NCBI GenBank assembly: GCA_021325015.1
Contig: JAJPHY010000042.1
Coordinates: forward strand, 1-34,183
Direction of reading: 5' to 3'
DNA: 34,183 bases
Source: Actinomycetota bacterium
GTDB lineage: Bacteria; Actinomycetota; UBA4738; HRBIN12
In this document: one piece after another, positions 1 through 11,000 of the stretch
Layout: each line of letters opens with the position of its first letter
How positions within the stretch are numbered: the first letter of the stretch is position 1
Translations under genes and position numbers: made by a program
The notes under the pieces: model-generated
What the model was told of the DNA's origin: nothing
What the model saw: the letters and a program-made list of their open reading frames with translations, nothing else
Database searches by the model: none

Positions 1-704
1 ATCAGGATCGGGATCGTCTGGCACGAGGCGTCGGCGCAGAGCTGCTGCGAGATCACGAAGTTGTCGATCGCGGCGGCGAACACGATCGCCACGCTCGCGA
101 GGATCGCGGGCGTGAGCAGCGGCAACAGGACCCGGCGGAGCGCCTCGACCGGCGAGGCGCCGAGGTCCATCGCGGCCTCCTCGTACTCCTTGCCGATCGA
201 GAGCAGGCGCGCCCGCACGACGATCACCGGGTAGGCCATCTCGTACATCGACAGCCCCAGCACCTGCGCCGTGAACCCCGTTCCGATCCTGCCCACGAGC
301 TGCGTGAAGAACAGGAACAGGGCGACGCCGATCGCGATCTCGGGCGTGATGAACGAGAACAGCATGAGGAAGTTCTGGGTGCCCGAGCCCCGCCCGCGCC
401 AGCGGTCGAGGGCGAGCGCGAACGCGACTCCGAGCGGGACCGCGATCAGCACCGTGAGGGTCGAGAGCTTCAGGCTCTGCAGGAGCGCGGAGCGGAGCGC
501 GGGGTCGTTCCAGACCGAGCTCACGTCGCCGCCGTACCACCGCGTGGAGAACCCCTGCCACGACACGAGCGAGCGCGTCGCGTTGAACGAGAACAGCACG
601 GCGATCGCGACCGGCAGCAGCGTCCAGAGGACGTAGGCGATCGCGACGACCCACAGGAAGCGGGCCCTGGCCCAGGGGTTCGCGAGCCACGAGCGCGCGC
701 TCAC
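1..704 (-). CDS. potC: ABC transporter permease, PotC-like (3' end beyond window)
   Basis: Inner-membrane permease of a spermidine/putrescine-type importer, pairing with the PotB-like permease. My reading from the GTG at 704 gives about 234 residues: a first membrane helix near residues 17-37, an SFN motif after it, then further helices. The cytoplasmic EAA loop that docks on the ATPase reads EEAAMDLGASPVEALRRVLL near residue 180. The start overlaps the stop of the upstream permease in a GTGA, so the two are translationally coupled. The protein runs off the left edge after about seven eighths of the usual 260-280 aa. Polyamine specificity is inferred from order and family resemblance; spermidine, putrescine or a related solute are all possible. 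Confidence 0.88.
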   Translation of the reverse strand, partial: MSARSWLANPWARARFLWVVAIAYVLWTLLPVAIAVLFSFNATRSLVSWQGFSTRWYGGDVSSVWNDPALRSALLQSLKLSTLTVLIAVPLGVAFALALDRWRGRGSGTQNFLMLFSFITPEIAIGVALFLFFTQLVGRIGTGFTAQVLGLSMYEMAYPVIVVRARLLSIGKEYEEAAMDLGASPVEALRRVLLPLLTPAILASVAIVFAAAIDNFVISQQLCADASCQTIPIL

Positions 705-1630
705 GCGCCGAACCCTCCGGCGGCCGCACGCGAGGTCGAGCGCAGGTAGAGCAGCATCGGCACGATGAGCAGGGCGAGCAGGATCAGCACGAGCGAGGCG
801 CCGGTCTGTACGAGCGAGCTCTGCATCGAGCCGACGATCAGGTTGCCGATCATCGCCGTCCCGCGCGTGCCGGCGAGCAGCGTCGTCGTGAAGTAGTCGC
901 CGAACATCGGGAGCGCGACGATGACCACCCCGGCGAGGATCGCCTGTCGCGACAGCGGCAGCGTGACGCGCAGGAACGTCGAGAGCTGGCCGGCCCCGAG
1001 GTCCCGGCTCGCCTCCAGCGTCGAGACGTCGATGCGATCGAGCGAGCCGAACAGCGGCAGGATCATGTACGGGACGTAGCCGTAGGTGAGGCCGAGGATG
1101 ACCGTGATGGGCTTGCCGTTCAGCCACAGAATGGGGTCGTGGACGAGCCCGAGGCCCTGCAGCACGCGGTTCACGTAGCCGTTGGGCTGCAGGAGGTTGA
1201 TCCAGGCGAGTATCCGCATCATGTAGCTGATCCAAAACGGCGCGACGAACGCGACCAGGAACGGGGTGCGGAAGCGCCCGGCGTGCCGGGCGATGAAGTA
1301 CGCGACCGGGTAGCCGATCGCGAGGCAGAGCGCGGTCGCGGTGCCCACGAACAGCGCCGTGTGGACGAACGCCGCCCGGTAGACGGAGCCGCCGGCGACG
1401 ATCTGCGAGAGCACGTCGCGGAACGGCCCGAACGCCCACCGCACCGGGTTGTAGACCGGGACGGGCGTGAGGAAGATCGGGTCGAGGCGTCCGAACGCGA
1501 TCGACAGGATCACGTAGAACGGCACGACGAACAGCAGGATCAGCCAGATCGTGGCCGGCGCCGCGAACGAGGGCCAGAACCACCGGGGGAACCACGACCC
1601 CCTGGTCCCCGAGCCCGAGCCCTCAGGCAC
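701..1630 (-). CDS. potB: ABC transporter permease, PotB-like
   Basis: First permease of the polyamine-type importer, 309 aa with about six membrane helices; the first is near residues 27-47 after a Trp/Pro-rich cytoplasmic start. The EAA loop is visible as LEASRDLGAGQLSTFLRVTL near residue 205. The start is GTG at 1630, 55 nt after the binding-protein stop. The stop overlaps the next permease start by 4 nt. Binding protein, PotB and PotC form an operon-like block, but no ATPase (potA) is seen upstream in the window, so it may lie beyond the left edge or elsewhere. Confidence 0.88.
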   Translation of the reverse strand: MPEGSGSGTRGSWFPRWFWPSFAAPATIWLILLFVVPFYVILSIAFGRLDPIFLTPVPVYNPVRWAFGPFRDVLSQIVAGGSVYRAAFVHTALFVGTATALCLAIGYPVAYFIARHAGRFRTPFLVAFVAPFWISYMMRILAWINLLQPNGYVNRVLQGLGLVHDPILWLNGKPITVILGLTYGYVPYMILPLFGSLDRIDVSTLEASRDLGAGQLSTFLRVTLPLSRQAILAGVVIVALPMFGDYFTTTLLAGTRGTAMIGNLIVGSMQSSLVQTGASLVLILLALLIVPMLLYLRSTSRAAAGGFGA

Positions 1631-1685
1631 CGCGTCTCACCTGCCGGCGAGCCGCAGGGCGCACGGCCTCACGTCCGGCCCGCGC

Positions 1686-2942
1686 TCACGCCCCGCCGGT
1701 GACCTCCTGGTAGATCTGCTCGTAGAGCTGGTTGACGGCGGGGGCGAGCTCGAGCTCCTGCGTGCCCAGGCCGAAGTCCGACTCCTCGATCAGGATGTTG
1801 GCCAGGCTCTCCGGCACCAGGCCCTGCTTCAGGATGGTCTTCGGGGTGAGCGAGGTGATCGGCGGCTGGTATCCCTCGTAGCCGTAGTTGGTCGCGGCGT
1901 TCGTGGGATCGAGCAGGAAGTCGATCATCTTGTGTGCGAGCACGGGGTGCGCCGCCCCTCGCGGGATCGCGAAGACGTCGTTGCTGATGAGCCCCGGCGC
2001 CGGCTGGAGGTCCTTCGGCGGCCACACGTAGCTGAACGCGGTGATCGGAAGCCCCTTCGGCAGGTAGTACTGGTAGTACGAGACCTGCCCCGACCAGGCC
2101 TGGTGGATGTCCCACTGGCCGAGCTCGTTGTAGTCGGTGTGGTCGAACTTCCAGTTCATCGAGCGGACGCCGTCGAGCAGGCTCTGCTTCGCGTCGTTCA
2201 GGATCGTGCGGTTGGAGGTGTTCACGTCGGCGCCCATGCGAAGGAGCGCGGCGGCGAGCACGTCCCGGGCTCCGTTCAGCAGGTGCACCTGCCCCGCGTA
2301 GGTCGTGAGCCAGAACGCGTTGTACGGGTTCGTCATCGCGTCGATGTGCTCGGTCACGACGTCGTTTCGGTACGCGATGCCGGTCGTGTAGACGGTGTAG
2401 GGGACCGTGAACCGCGCGCCGACGTCGTAGAAGGGGCTCTGGAACACGCGCCACACGTTGGCCAGGTTCGGGATGTAGCTGTGGTTGAGCGGCTGGATCA
2501 GCTTGCCGAACGCGAGCTTGCCGACGTTCTCCAGGGTCACCGAGACGATCAGGTCGAAGTCGGACCCGCTCGACTGCATCTTCGCGACCATCTCCTCGGG
2601 CGTGTCGAACACCGTCCACTCGACCGAGGCGCCGTACTGCTCCTTGAACGCGTTCAGGACCTTCTTGTAGATGTAGTCGCTGTACCCGAAGATCTTGAGC
2701 GGCCCGGCCTCGGGCGGGAGCCCGTCGGCGATCGGCGGGTTGTCCTGGACCGGCAGCGTCACCGGATGATCGGGCCTCGCGAGCTGGAGCCCCCCAGACG
2801 TCGAGCCGCCCGAGCTCGAGGCCTTCCCGCACGCCGCCAGGACCGCGGCCAGGCTGGGGAGGGCGAGACCCGCGGCCCCGGCGCGGCGGAGGAACTCCCG
2901 CCTGCTGAGCGGTGACCTGCGATCCTTCGGGTGCTGCAGCAT
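1686..2942 (-). CDS. potD: Polyamine-type ABC transporter substrate-binding lipoprotein (Tat signal)
   Basis: Extracytoplasmic solute-binding protein, 418 aa, that should hand substrate to the PotB/PotC permeases. The N-terminus has a twin-arginine motif (SRREFL, residues 13-18), a hydrophobic stretch and a lipobox ending LAAC with Cys38, so it is probably exported folded by Tat and anchored as a lipoprotein. The mature part shows PotD/PotF-like blocks such as FGYSDYIYKKVLNAFKEQYG and a C-terminal helix region. I chose the ATG at 2942 over an upstream in-frame start because it has a GAGGAGG ribosome site 5 nt upstream and puts the Tat motif at the right place. Polyamine binding is inferred from family, not from specific ligand residues. 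Confidence 0.87.
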   Translation of the reverse strand: MLQHPKDRRSPLSRREFLRRAGAAGLALPSLAAVLAACGKASSSGGSTSGGLQLARPDHPVTLPVQDNPPIADGLPPEAGPLKIFGYSDYIYKKVLNAFKEQYGASVEWTVFDTPEEMVAKMQSSGSDFDLIVSVTLENVGKLAFGKLIQPLNHSYIPNLANVWRVFQSPFYDVGARFTVPYTVYTTGIAYRNDVVTEHIDAMTNPYNAFWLTTYAGQVHLLNGARDVLAAALLRMGADVNTSNRTILNDAKQSLLDGVRSMNWKFDHTDYNELGQWDIHQAWSGQVSYYQYYLPKGLPITAFSYVWPPKDLQPAPGLISNDVFAIPRGAAHPVLAHKMIDFLLDPTNAATNYGYEGYQPPITSLTPKTILKQGLVPESLANILIEESDFGLGTQELELAPAVNQLYEQIYQEVTGGA

Positions 2943-3050
2943 GCTCGCCTCCTCGCCACGCCGATGCAGGCAAGCTAACCCCAACCGACCGCCTTCGCGA
3001 CACACACGGGACTGACCGAAGGTCACTCGGGACATCGTGCGGAGGTCGAG

Positions 3051-4016
3051 TCACGACCCCCGCCGGCCGATCTGCTCCGCCCGCGCCACCACGTTCTCCG
3101 CCATGCGGATCGACGCGGCGTCGATCAGGCGGCCGTCGAGCGCGACGGCGCCGCGTCCCTCGGCCGCCGCCTCGCGCATGGCCTCGATGATGCGTCGGGC
3201 GCGCTCGACCTCGGCCTCGGTCGGCGTGAAGACCTCGTTCAGCGGCTCGATCTGCGAGGGGTGGATCGCCCACTTCCCCTCGCAGCCCAGGGCCGCCGCG
3301 CGCCGGGCCGACGCGAGGAGCCCCTCGCGGTCGCCGAGGTCGGCGTACGGTCCGTCGATCGCCCGGAGGCCGAACGCGCGGGCGGCGGCCACCATTCGCG
3401 ACAGCGCGTAGTGCCACTGGTCGCCCCAGTGCCGTTCGCGCTCGCCCGCGTCGTTCGGGTCGGTCAGCACGGCGTAGTCGGGGTTCGGCCCGCCGATGCT
3501 GGTCGTGCGCGCCCGGACCGAGGCCGCGTAGTCGCCGGGCCCGAAGACGAGCGCCTCGAGCCGGTCCGGGCTCGCCTGGGCGATCTCCTCCACGTTCACG
3601 ATCCCGAGGGCGGTCTCGATCAGGACGTGGAGGTTGACCGGGCGGCGCCCGTGGGCGCGCTCGACCTGGCCGCAGAGCGTGGCCACGAACTCCACGTCGC
3701 TGGCGCGACCGACCTTCGGGACGAGGATCGAGTCGACGATGTCGCCGGCGCGCTCGATGACCTCGACGACGTCCCGGTAGCACCACTCGGTGTCGAGCCC
3801 GTTGATCCGCACCGCTACCGAGCACCGGGACCAGTCCAGCCGCCGCAGCGCCTCGATCGCCTGCTCCCGGGCTCGATCCTTGTCGTCGGGCGCCACCGCG
3901 TCCTCGAGGTCGAGGAACACCACGTCGGCGCCGAGTCCCGGAGCCTTCTCCATCGCGCGGAGGTTGGTGGCCGGGACGGCGAGCTCCGTGCGGTGCAGTC
4001 GGTCTCGAACGGCCAT
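3051..4016 (-). CDS. HpcH/HpaI aldolase family CoA-ester lyase, malyl-CoA lyase-like
   Basis: TIM-barrel lyase of the CitE/Mcl family, 321 aa, expected to cleave or form L-malyl-CoA or beta-methylmalyl-CoA (acetyl-CoA or propionyl-CoA plus glyoxylate). Visible family blocks are FLDLEDAVAPDDKDRAR (residues 34-50), VRINGLDTEWCYRDV, the acidic metal-site block HVLIETALGIVNVEEI, LVFGPGDYAAS, and near the end AIDGPYADLGDREG and GKWAIHPSQI. The last two are typical of Mcl rather than citrate lyase beta subunit. No citrate lyase partner genes or glyoxylate-cycle genes are nearby; downstream is the polyamine importer. The ATG at 4016 lacks a clear ribosome site. Exact substrate is uncertain. Confidence 0.82.
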   Translation of the reverse strand: MAVRDRLHRTELAVPATNLRAMEKAPGLGADVVFLDLEDAVAPDDKDRAREQAIEALRRLDWSRCSVAVRINGLDTEWCYRDVVEVIERAGDIVDSILVPKVGRASDVEFVATLCGQVERAHGRRPVNLHVLIETALGIVNVEEIAQASPDRLEALVFGPGDYAASVRARTTSIGGPNPDYAVLTDPNDAGERERHWGDQWHYALSRMVAAARAFGLRAIDGPYADLGDREGLLASARRAAALGCEGKWAIHPSQIEPLNEVFTPTEAEVERARRIIEAMREAAAEGRGAVALDGRLIDAASIRMAENVVARAEQIGRRGS

Positions 4017-4041
4017 CGCGGTCGGCCGCGATCCCGCCGCT

Positions 4042-4554
4042 TCAGTCCTCGGCGATCCGGACGCGTTCGAGGACCACGTCGCCGGCCGGTCGGTCCTGCG
4101 GGTCCGTCGGCACCCGCGAGATCGCCTCGACCACCTCGTAGCCCGACGTGACCTCGCCGAAGATCGTGTGCTTCCCGGTGAGCCAGGGCGTCGGCGCCAC
4201 CGTGACGAAGAACTGCGAGCCGTTGGTGTTCGGCCCGCCGTTCGCCATCGCGAGGAGACCGGGGCGGTCGAACGCGGGGCCGTCCGGCGGGCACTCGTCC
4301 TCGAACCGGTAGCCGGGGCCGCCGGTCCCGGTTCCCGTGGGGTCGCCGCCCTGGATCATGAACCGCTCGATCACGCGGTGAAAGACCGTCCCGTCGTACA
4401 GCGGTTCCCGGCGGGCACGACCGTCGCGCGGGTCGGTCCACTCGCGCCCCCCGGTCGCGAGGGCGACGAAGTTCTCGACGGTCTTCGGGGCGTGGTCCGG
4501 CATGAGCCGCACCGTGAACGAGCCCATCGAGGTCTGGAACGTCGCCGTGGTCAT
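4042..4554 (-). CDS. Cyclophilin-type peptidyl-prolyl cis-trans isomerase
   Basis: Proline isomerase assisting protein folding, 170 aa, with no signal peptide, so cytoplasmic. The core shows [20 protein letters not shown], then [18 protein letters not shown] and [14 protein letters not shown], which supply the Arg, Phe, Gln, Trp and His expected in a cyclophilin active site. I chose the ATG at 4554: it has a GGAGGTGG ribosome site about 7 nt upstream, and the protein then begins with the usual first strand, whereas the longer open frame upstream is not protein-like. It lies 80 nt after bcp and 25 nt before the lyase, all on the same strand. Confidence 0.93.
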   Translation of the reverse strand: MTTATFQTSMGSFTVRLMPDHAPKTVENFVALATGGREWTDPRDGRARREPLYDGTVFHRVIERFMIQGGDPTGTGTGGPGYRFEDECPPDGPAFDRPGLLAMANGGPNTNGSQFFVTVAPTPWLTGKHTIFGEVTSGYEVVEAISRVPTDPQDRPAGDVVLERVRIAED

Positions 4555-4634
4555 GAGTCCACCCACCTCCGGTCGCCGGACGCCGTGAGAACGAACGCCC
4601 AGTCTACGACCCGTGGAGCAGACCCCTGGCCGCG

Positions 4635-5108
4635 TCAGCCCTCGACGCCGAGAGCGGCGAGCGCGTTCGGGACGGTGTCCTCCGGGGCCACGTTGTACCA
4701 GGCCTCCTCGATGCGGCCCTCCTCGTCCACCAGGAACGAGGAGCGGATGATGCCCATGACCTTCTCGCCGGTGGAGCGCACGCGCTCGCCCCACACGCCC
4801 CAGGCCTCGGCGACCGCGTGGTCCTCGTCGGACAGCAGCGCGAACCCCAGCGAGTACTTGCGATCGAAGGCGGCCTGGTCTCCCGGCGGGTCGGGGCTGA
4901 CGCCGAGCACCTCCACGCCGAGATGGTTCAGCCGGTCCCTGGCGTGGCTGACCGCGATGGACTGGGTGGTGCAGCCCGGCGTGTCGGCCTTCGGGTAGAA
5001 GTAGATCAGGACCTTGCGTCCGCGCAGGTCCGACAGGCGGACCTTGCCGCCGGCCTGTCCGGGAAGGGTGAAGTCGGGCGCCGGATCGCCCCGTCGAAGC
5101 TCGGACAT
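4635..5108 (-). CDS. bcp: Peroxiredoxin, Bcp/PrxQ type
   Basis: Thiol peroxidase reducing hydrogen and organic peroxides, 157 aa, cytoplasmic. The thioredoxin-fold motif [11 protein letters not shown] carries the peroxidatic Cys46 with the expected Pro, Thr and Gly; a downstream Arg ([12 protein letters not shown]) completes the family pattern. It is the only cysteine: the second Cys found five residues later in many PrxQ proteins is Ile here, so this is a 1-Cys form needing an external thiol. The ATG at 5108 is preceded by TACCCT with a 6-nt spacer, suggesting a leaderless transcript. Confidence 0.94.
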   Translation of the reverse strand: MSELRRGDPAPDFTLPGQAGGKVRLSDLRGRKVLIYFYPKADTPGCTTQSIAVSHARDRLNHLGVEVLGVSPDPPGDQAAFDRKYSLGFALLSDEDHAVAEAWGVWGERVRSTGEKVMGIIRSSFLVDEEGRIEEAWYNVAPEDTVPNALAALGVEG

Positions 5109-5114
5109 GCCCTC

Positions 5115-5120
5115 AGGGTA
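5115..5120 (-). promoter_or_regulatory. Putative leaderless -10 box of bcp
   Basis: TACCCT on the minus strand, 6 nt before the ATG. It matches TANNNT, and no ribosome site fits between box and start. Confidence 0.5.
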
Positions 5121-5174
5121 CCGCGGGGTGGCGCGGACGTGGAGTTCCGGGGGAACGCGGCTGGGGGAGGCGCC

Positions 5175-5309
5175 ATGGGATACGGACGAACCGTCCCGAT
5201 CGACGACCCGGTCGCCGAGGCCGTCGCCAGGGTCAAGGAGGCCCTCAAGGCGCAGGGGTTCGGCAGGTTCACCGGGTTCCCGGCCGAAGTGCTACCTTCA
5301 TGTACATGA
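5175..5309 (+). pseudogene. Truncated DUF302 family gene (N-terminal fragment)
   Basis: A 44-residue frame with a strong ribosome site (GGGGGAGG, 5 nt before the ATG). It starts MGYGRTVPIDDPVAEAVARV and continues KEALKAQGFGRFT. This matches the first strand and helix of DUF302 proteins (typically MGYG..., EAVARVREALKAQGFGVLTEID), which normally run to about 125-150 aa. Here resemblance ends at GFGRFT; the frame goes on for about 14 unrelated residues and stops at 5309, inside the first codons of the antitoxin. The rest of the domain is absent, so I read this as the 5' remnant of a DUF302 gene interrupted when the toxin-antitoxin pair arrived or by a deletion. Confidence 0.65.
5293..5308 (+). 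promoter_or_regulatory. Toxin-antitoxin promoter and TGTACA palindrome
   Basis: TACCTT (5293-5298) is a TANNNT -10 box, followed at 5299-5308 by the perfect 10-nt palindrome CATGTACATG, whose core TGTACA is the element bound by YefM/Phd-type antitoxins. The palindrome overlaps the possible start codons at 5300 and 5306. The second ATG lies 7 nt after the -10 box, right for a leaderless start. Confidence 0.5.
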
Positions 5310-5578
5310 AGAGCACCGTTGGCATCGCGGAGCTGCGTCGCAACCTCAGTCGGTACCTTCAGCGGGTGGAGCGCGGTGAGCGGCTCACGATCACGGACCG
5401 GAACCGGCCCGTCGCCGAGCTCGGCCCCCCGATGAGCGACGGAACGGCGCTCGACCGGTTGATCGCGGAGGGCCGCGTGTCGAGGCCCACCCGTCGTGGC
5501 CTGCCGGAGGCGCTCCGCCTCGAGGGCGATCCGTACGCGCTCAGTCGCGCGCTCGACGAGGTTCGCGGCGAACGCTGA
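5306..5578 (+). CDS. Type II antitoxin, Phd/YefM family
   Basis: DNA-binding antitoxin that should neutralise the adjacent PIN toxin and repress its own operon. The Phd/YefM fold is visible at the N-terminus: a short strand, then VGIAELRRNLSRYLQRVERG, then ERLTITDRNRPVAELGP. The charged C-terminal part (from about residue 45) is the likely toxin-binding tail. I prefer the ATG at 5306 (90 aa) over the one at 5300 (92 aa), because a TACCTT box sits 7 nt before it and no ribosome site is present. The stop is 2 nt before the toxin start, so the genes are coupled. Confidence 0.85.
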   Translation: MKSTVGIAELRRNLSRYLQRVERGERLTITDRNRPVAELGPPMSDGTALDRLIAEGRVSRPTRRGLPEALRLEGDPYALSRALDEVRGER

Positions 5579-5580
5579 CC

Positions 5581-5991
5581 GTGGCGCTGTTCTACGTGGA
5601 TGCGTCGGCGCTGGTGAAGCTCGTTCGGGACGAGCCGGAGAGCTCCGCACTCCGCGCCTTCCTCACCGATGCCGACCTCGTCTCGTGCGAGCTGGTCCTG
5701 GCCGAGGTCCCCCGCGCGATCAGGCGGGCGGCCGCGCGCGATCCGCGCCTCCCTCTGGACCTCCTCGTCGACCGGACCGCCGACCTGCTGGACGCGGTGG
5801 CCCTGATGCCGCTGGATCGGTGGTTGCTGGCGGCGGCGGGAGCGCTCGATGAGCCGGCGCTGCGCGCGCTCGACGCGATCCACCTCACCGCGGCGGTCCA
5901 CGCCTCCCCGATCGACGCCTTCGTGACCTACGACGAACGTCAGGCGGCGGTTGCACGGCTGGCCGGCCTGCGGACCGCAGCGCCCGCCTAA
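5581..5991 (+). CDS. vapC: PIN-domain toxin, VapC family
   Basis: Predicted Mg-dependent ribonuclease toxin, 136 aa. The acidic cluster of the PIN active site is complete: Asp7 (FYVDASAL), Glu42 (LVLAEVPRAI), Asp98 (LRALDAIHL) and Asp118 (VTYDERQ). The start is GTG at 5581, 2 nt after the antitoxin stop. VapC toxins usually cut tRNA or rRNA, but the target cannot be read from sequence. Its TAA is 2 nt from the convergent stop of the next gene. The module sits behind a broken DUF302 gene, consistent with recent acquisition. Confidence 0.9.
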   Translation: MALFYVDASALVKLVRDEPESSALRAFLTDADLVSCELVLAEVPRAIRRAAARDPRLPLDLLVDRTADLLDAVALMPLDRWLLAAAGALDEPALRALDAIHLTAAVHASPIDAFVTYDERQAAVARLAGLRTAAPA

Positions 5992-5993
5992 GG

Positions 5994-8036
<2,043 letters not shown>

Positions 8037-8077
8037 GAGGCCAGTCTGCCGGTATCGGGCGGAATCGACATCCCGGC

Positions 8078-11000
8078 TCACCCGCCTGGGGCATCCACGC
8101 CCTCGAGATCGGCTCGCGCCCCAAGCGTCGCAAGGGCCTCTCGGGCTCGTCCGAGCGGTTCAGCCGCGGCGTCCGCCCGACCGGTCGCGCGCAGACATCT
8201 GCCCTCGCCGGCCAGCGCGAGCGCGTGCTCGAGCGCGGAGCCGTAGGCGAGCCAGCGCGCGCCCGCCTCCGCGTACCGCGCCCCGGCGTCCTCGAGGTCG
8301 CCCCGGGCCTCCGCCAGGATCGCGCGAGCCGTGACCAGGTCGATCCGGTGGCGCACCGAGACCGCGAGCGGCTCATCGGGGACGAGCGCCGCTCCGCGGT
8401 CAAGGCGGCCCAGGGCCGCCAGAACCCGGAGCACGTCGGGCAGGTAGTGGAGCCGGTAGCTCGGTGTGGCCTCGGTCGCGCGGGCGAACTCCTCTACGAG
8501 CTCGAGCGCCTCGGGGCCGCGACCCAGCGCGGATTCGATCTGCGCCGCGACCGCGAACGCGGGCGCCGTCACCTCCGCATGCTGCACCGCTCTCGCGAGC
8601 GGGAGGAACCGCTCGCGTAGGGCCTGCGCGTCCCCCATCCGGCCGCGGCGCACGTGCACCATCGCCGGGTAGAGCATGGCGAACACGCCGACGCGCGCGC
8701 CCCCGACCCGCCGTTCGGACTCCTCGATCTCGGCCGCGGCGTCGAGCAGCCCGTCCCAGCGGCCGAGGTCGAAGAGCACCTCGAGCTGACCGGCCTTGGC
8801 CCACAGCATCATGCTCGCGAACCCGCGCACGCGACAGAACTCCTCGGCAGCCTCCAGCACCTGGAGAGCGATCGCGGGGCCGTCGCGCAGCCAGAGCTGG
8901 TACGCGAGGTTCGAGTAGGTGACCGCGGTCTCCTCGCCGACGCCGAGATCCAGGCCCAAGCGGAGGGCTCCCCACAGGTCGGCCAGCCCGCCGTCGTCGC
9001 CGAGCTCGCAGCGCGCCGCCCCGAGGTACTGCCGTGCGCGCACCACCTCCTGCTCGAGCCCGAGCCTCTCGGCCAGGCCGAGCGCCCGCTCGGCGAGGCG
9101 CCGACTCTCCTCCCAGCGCGCCGCGAGCAGCGCCGCCCCGGCCTCGCGGCTGTAGGCGCGCGCGAGCTCCGGACCGGGCGGCTCGCGCTCGAGGATCTCG
9201 ACCGCCTGGCGAAGCAGCGCGCCGGAGCGTTCGGTGTCGCCCATCTGCGAGGCGGCGCGCGACCAGAGCGCGAGCGCCTCGCCGAGCCCGAGGGCGTCCT
9301 GGGCGGCCCGAAACCCGTCGATCGCCTCCGCATAGAGCGTGTCGGCCTCCCGGAAGCGCCCGGCGAGGGACACGGCTTCCGCCGTCCGGAGGAGCGCCCC
9401 CGGGCGCTCGGGATCGCCGGGCGCGAGCAGCTCCAGCGCCCGGCGGTAGGAGGCTTCTGCGGCCGGGAGGTTCAGCCGCAGGGCCCGGTCGCCGGCGATC
9501 CGCAGGTACCGCGCGGTGGCGCGCTCGAGATCGGGGACCTCCTCGGCTTCGCCGACCGTGCGCGCGAGCTCGAGCGCCCGCCCGTAGTGGTGCGCGAGGG
9601 CTTCCGCGCGCTCGGAGACCCGGTCGCCCACCAGGCTCTCGATCCACTGGGCGGCGACCCGATGCTTTCGTCCGCGCTCGGCTCGCGGGATCTGGCCGTA
9701 CGCGACGTCGCGGACGAGCACGTGCCAGAACGAGTACTCCTCCTGGTCCTCGACCGAGCTCGTTCGCACCGAGCGAACGAGCTCCTTCCGCGCGATCTCG
9801 TGGAGGCGGGACCGGACCTCGGCCTCGTCGGTGCCCTGCATGAACGCCAGGGCGCCCGACCAAAACACGGTTCCGAGCACCGCCGCGTCGTGGAGGAGGC
9901 CCTTGCTCTCGGGCGGCAGGGTGTCCAGGCGTGCGGCGATGAGGGCCTGGACCGACTCCGGCACGGCCACCTCGCCGTCCGCCTCGCCGCCGGGCGTCCA
10001 CCCGGTCTTTGGCGACCCGCGGTCGGCCAGCATGCGGACGAACTCCTCCGCGTACAGCGGGTTGCCCCCGGCCCGCTCGAGGAGCGAGCGCTGCGTCTCA
10101 GGCGGCAGGACGGCCCGGTCGAGCAGTCCCGAGATCAGCATGGCCGTCTCCGTCTCCGAGAGCGGGGGGAGGGCGATCGTGGTGGAGTTTCGCTTTCCGC
10201 CGCCCCAGCCCGGGTTGCGTTCGTACAGCTCGGGGCGCGCCGCGCAGATCACGAGGAGGGGCAGCGATGTCGCCCAGTCGACGAGGTGCTCGAGGAACTC
10301 GATCAGCGCCGGATCGGCCCACTGCAGGTCCTCGAACACGAGGACGGTCGCGTGCTGCGCGGCCATCGCCTCGAGGTACCGTCGCCACGCGTTGAACGAC
10401 TCGGTCCGGTCGGCGCTGGAGACGTCCTCGCCGAGGCCGACCAGCGGCGCCAGCCGGGCGAGCAGCCAGTCGCGCTCAGCGGGGTCCTCGACGAGCCTCG
10501 CCACCCCGCCCGCCAGCTTGGCCCGTGCTTCCTCGGGAGGGTCCGAGTCCAGGAGGTTGGTCTCGGCTTTCACGATCTCCGACAACGCCCAGAAGCTCCC
10601 GCCGTCGCCGTACGGCGGGCAGCGCCCCAGCCGCCAGCGGATGATCTCGGGCACCTCGTCGAGGTAGCCGGCGAGCTCGGCGATCAGCCGGCTCTTGCCA
10701 ACGCCGGGCTCCCCGGTGATCGTGACGAGCTGGACGGAGGGCTCGGCGACCGCGCGGCGGAAGGCCGCCCGCAGCATGGCCGACTCCTCAGCGCGGCCGA
10801 CGAACGGGGTGTGGGCGGTCTCGCGGACCAGTCGGCTCCGCGTCTCCACGGCCCGCCAGGCGGAACGGGGCGCGTCCCCGCCCGCGGACGGGAGCGGATC
10901 GAGCGGCTCGTAGACGAACAGGTCGCGCGTCGCGCGATACGTGGGCTCGCTGACGGCCACGCCCCCGACCGGGGCGGCGGCCTGGAGCACCCAGGCCAGC

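Noticed and set aside
1669-3825. Long minus-strand open frame of 718 codons
   Set aside because: Arg/Pro/Gly-rich shadow of the binding-protein and lyase genes in another frame; GC-rich DNA keeps such frames open.
4636-5108. Bcp as an atypical or new peroxiredoxin because the second Cys is missing
   Set aside because: 1-Cys PrxQ proteins are well known; this is ordinary variation.
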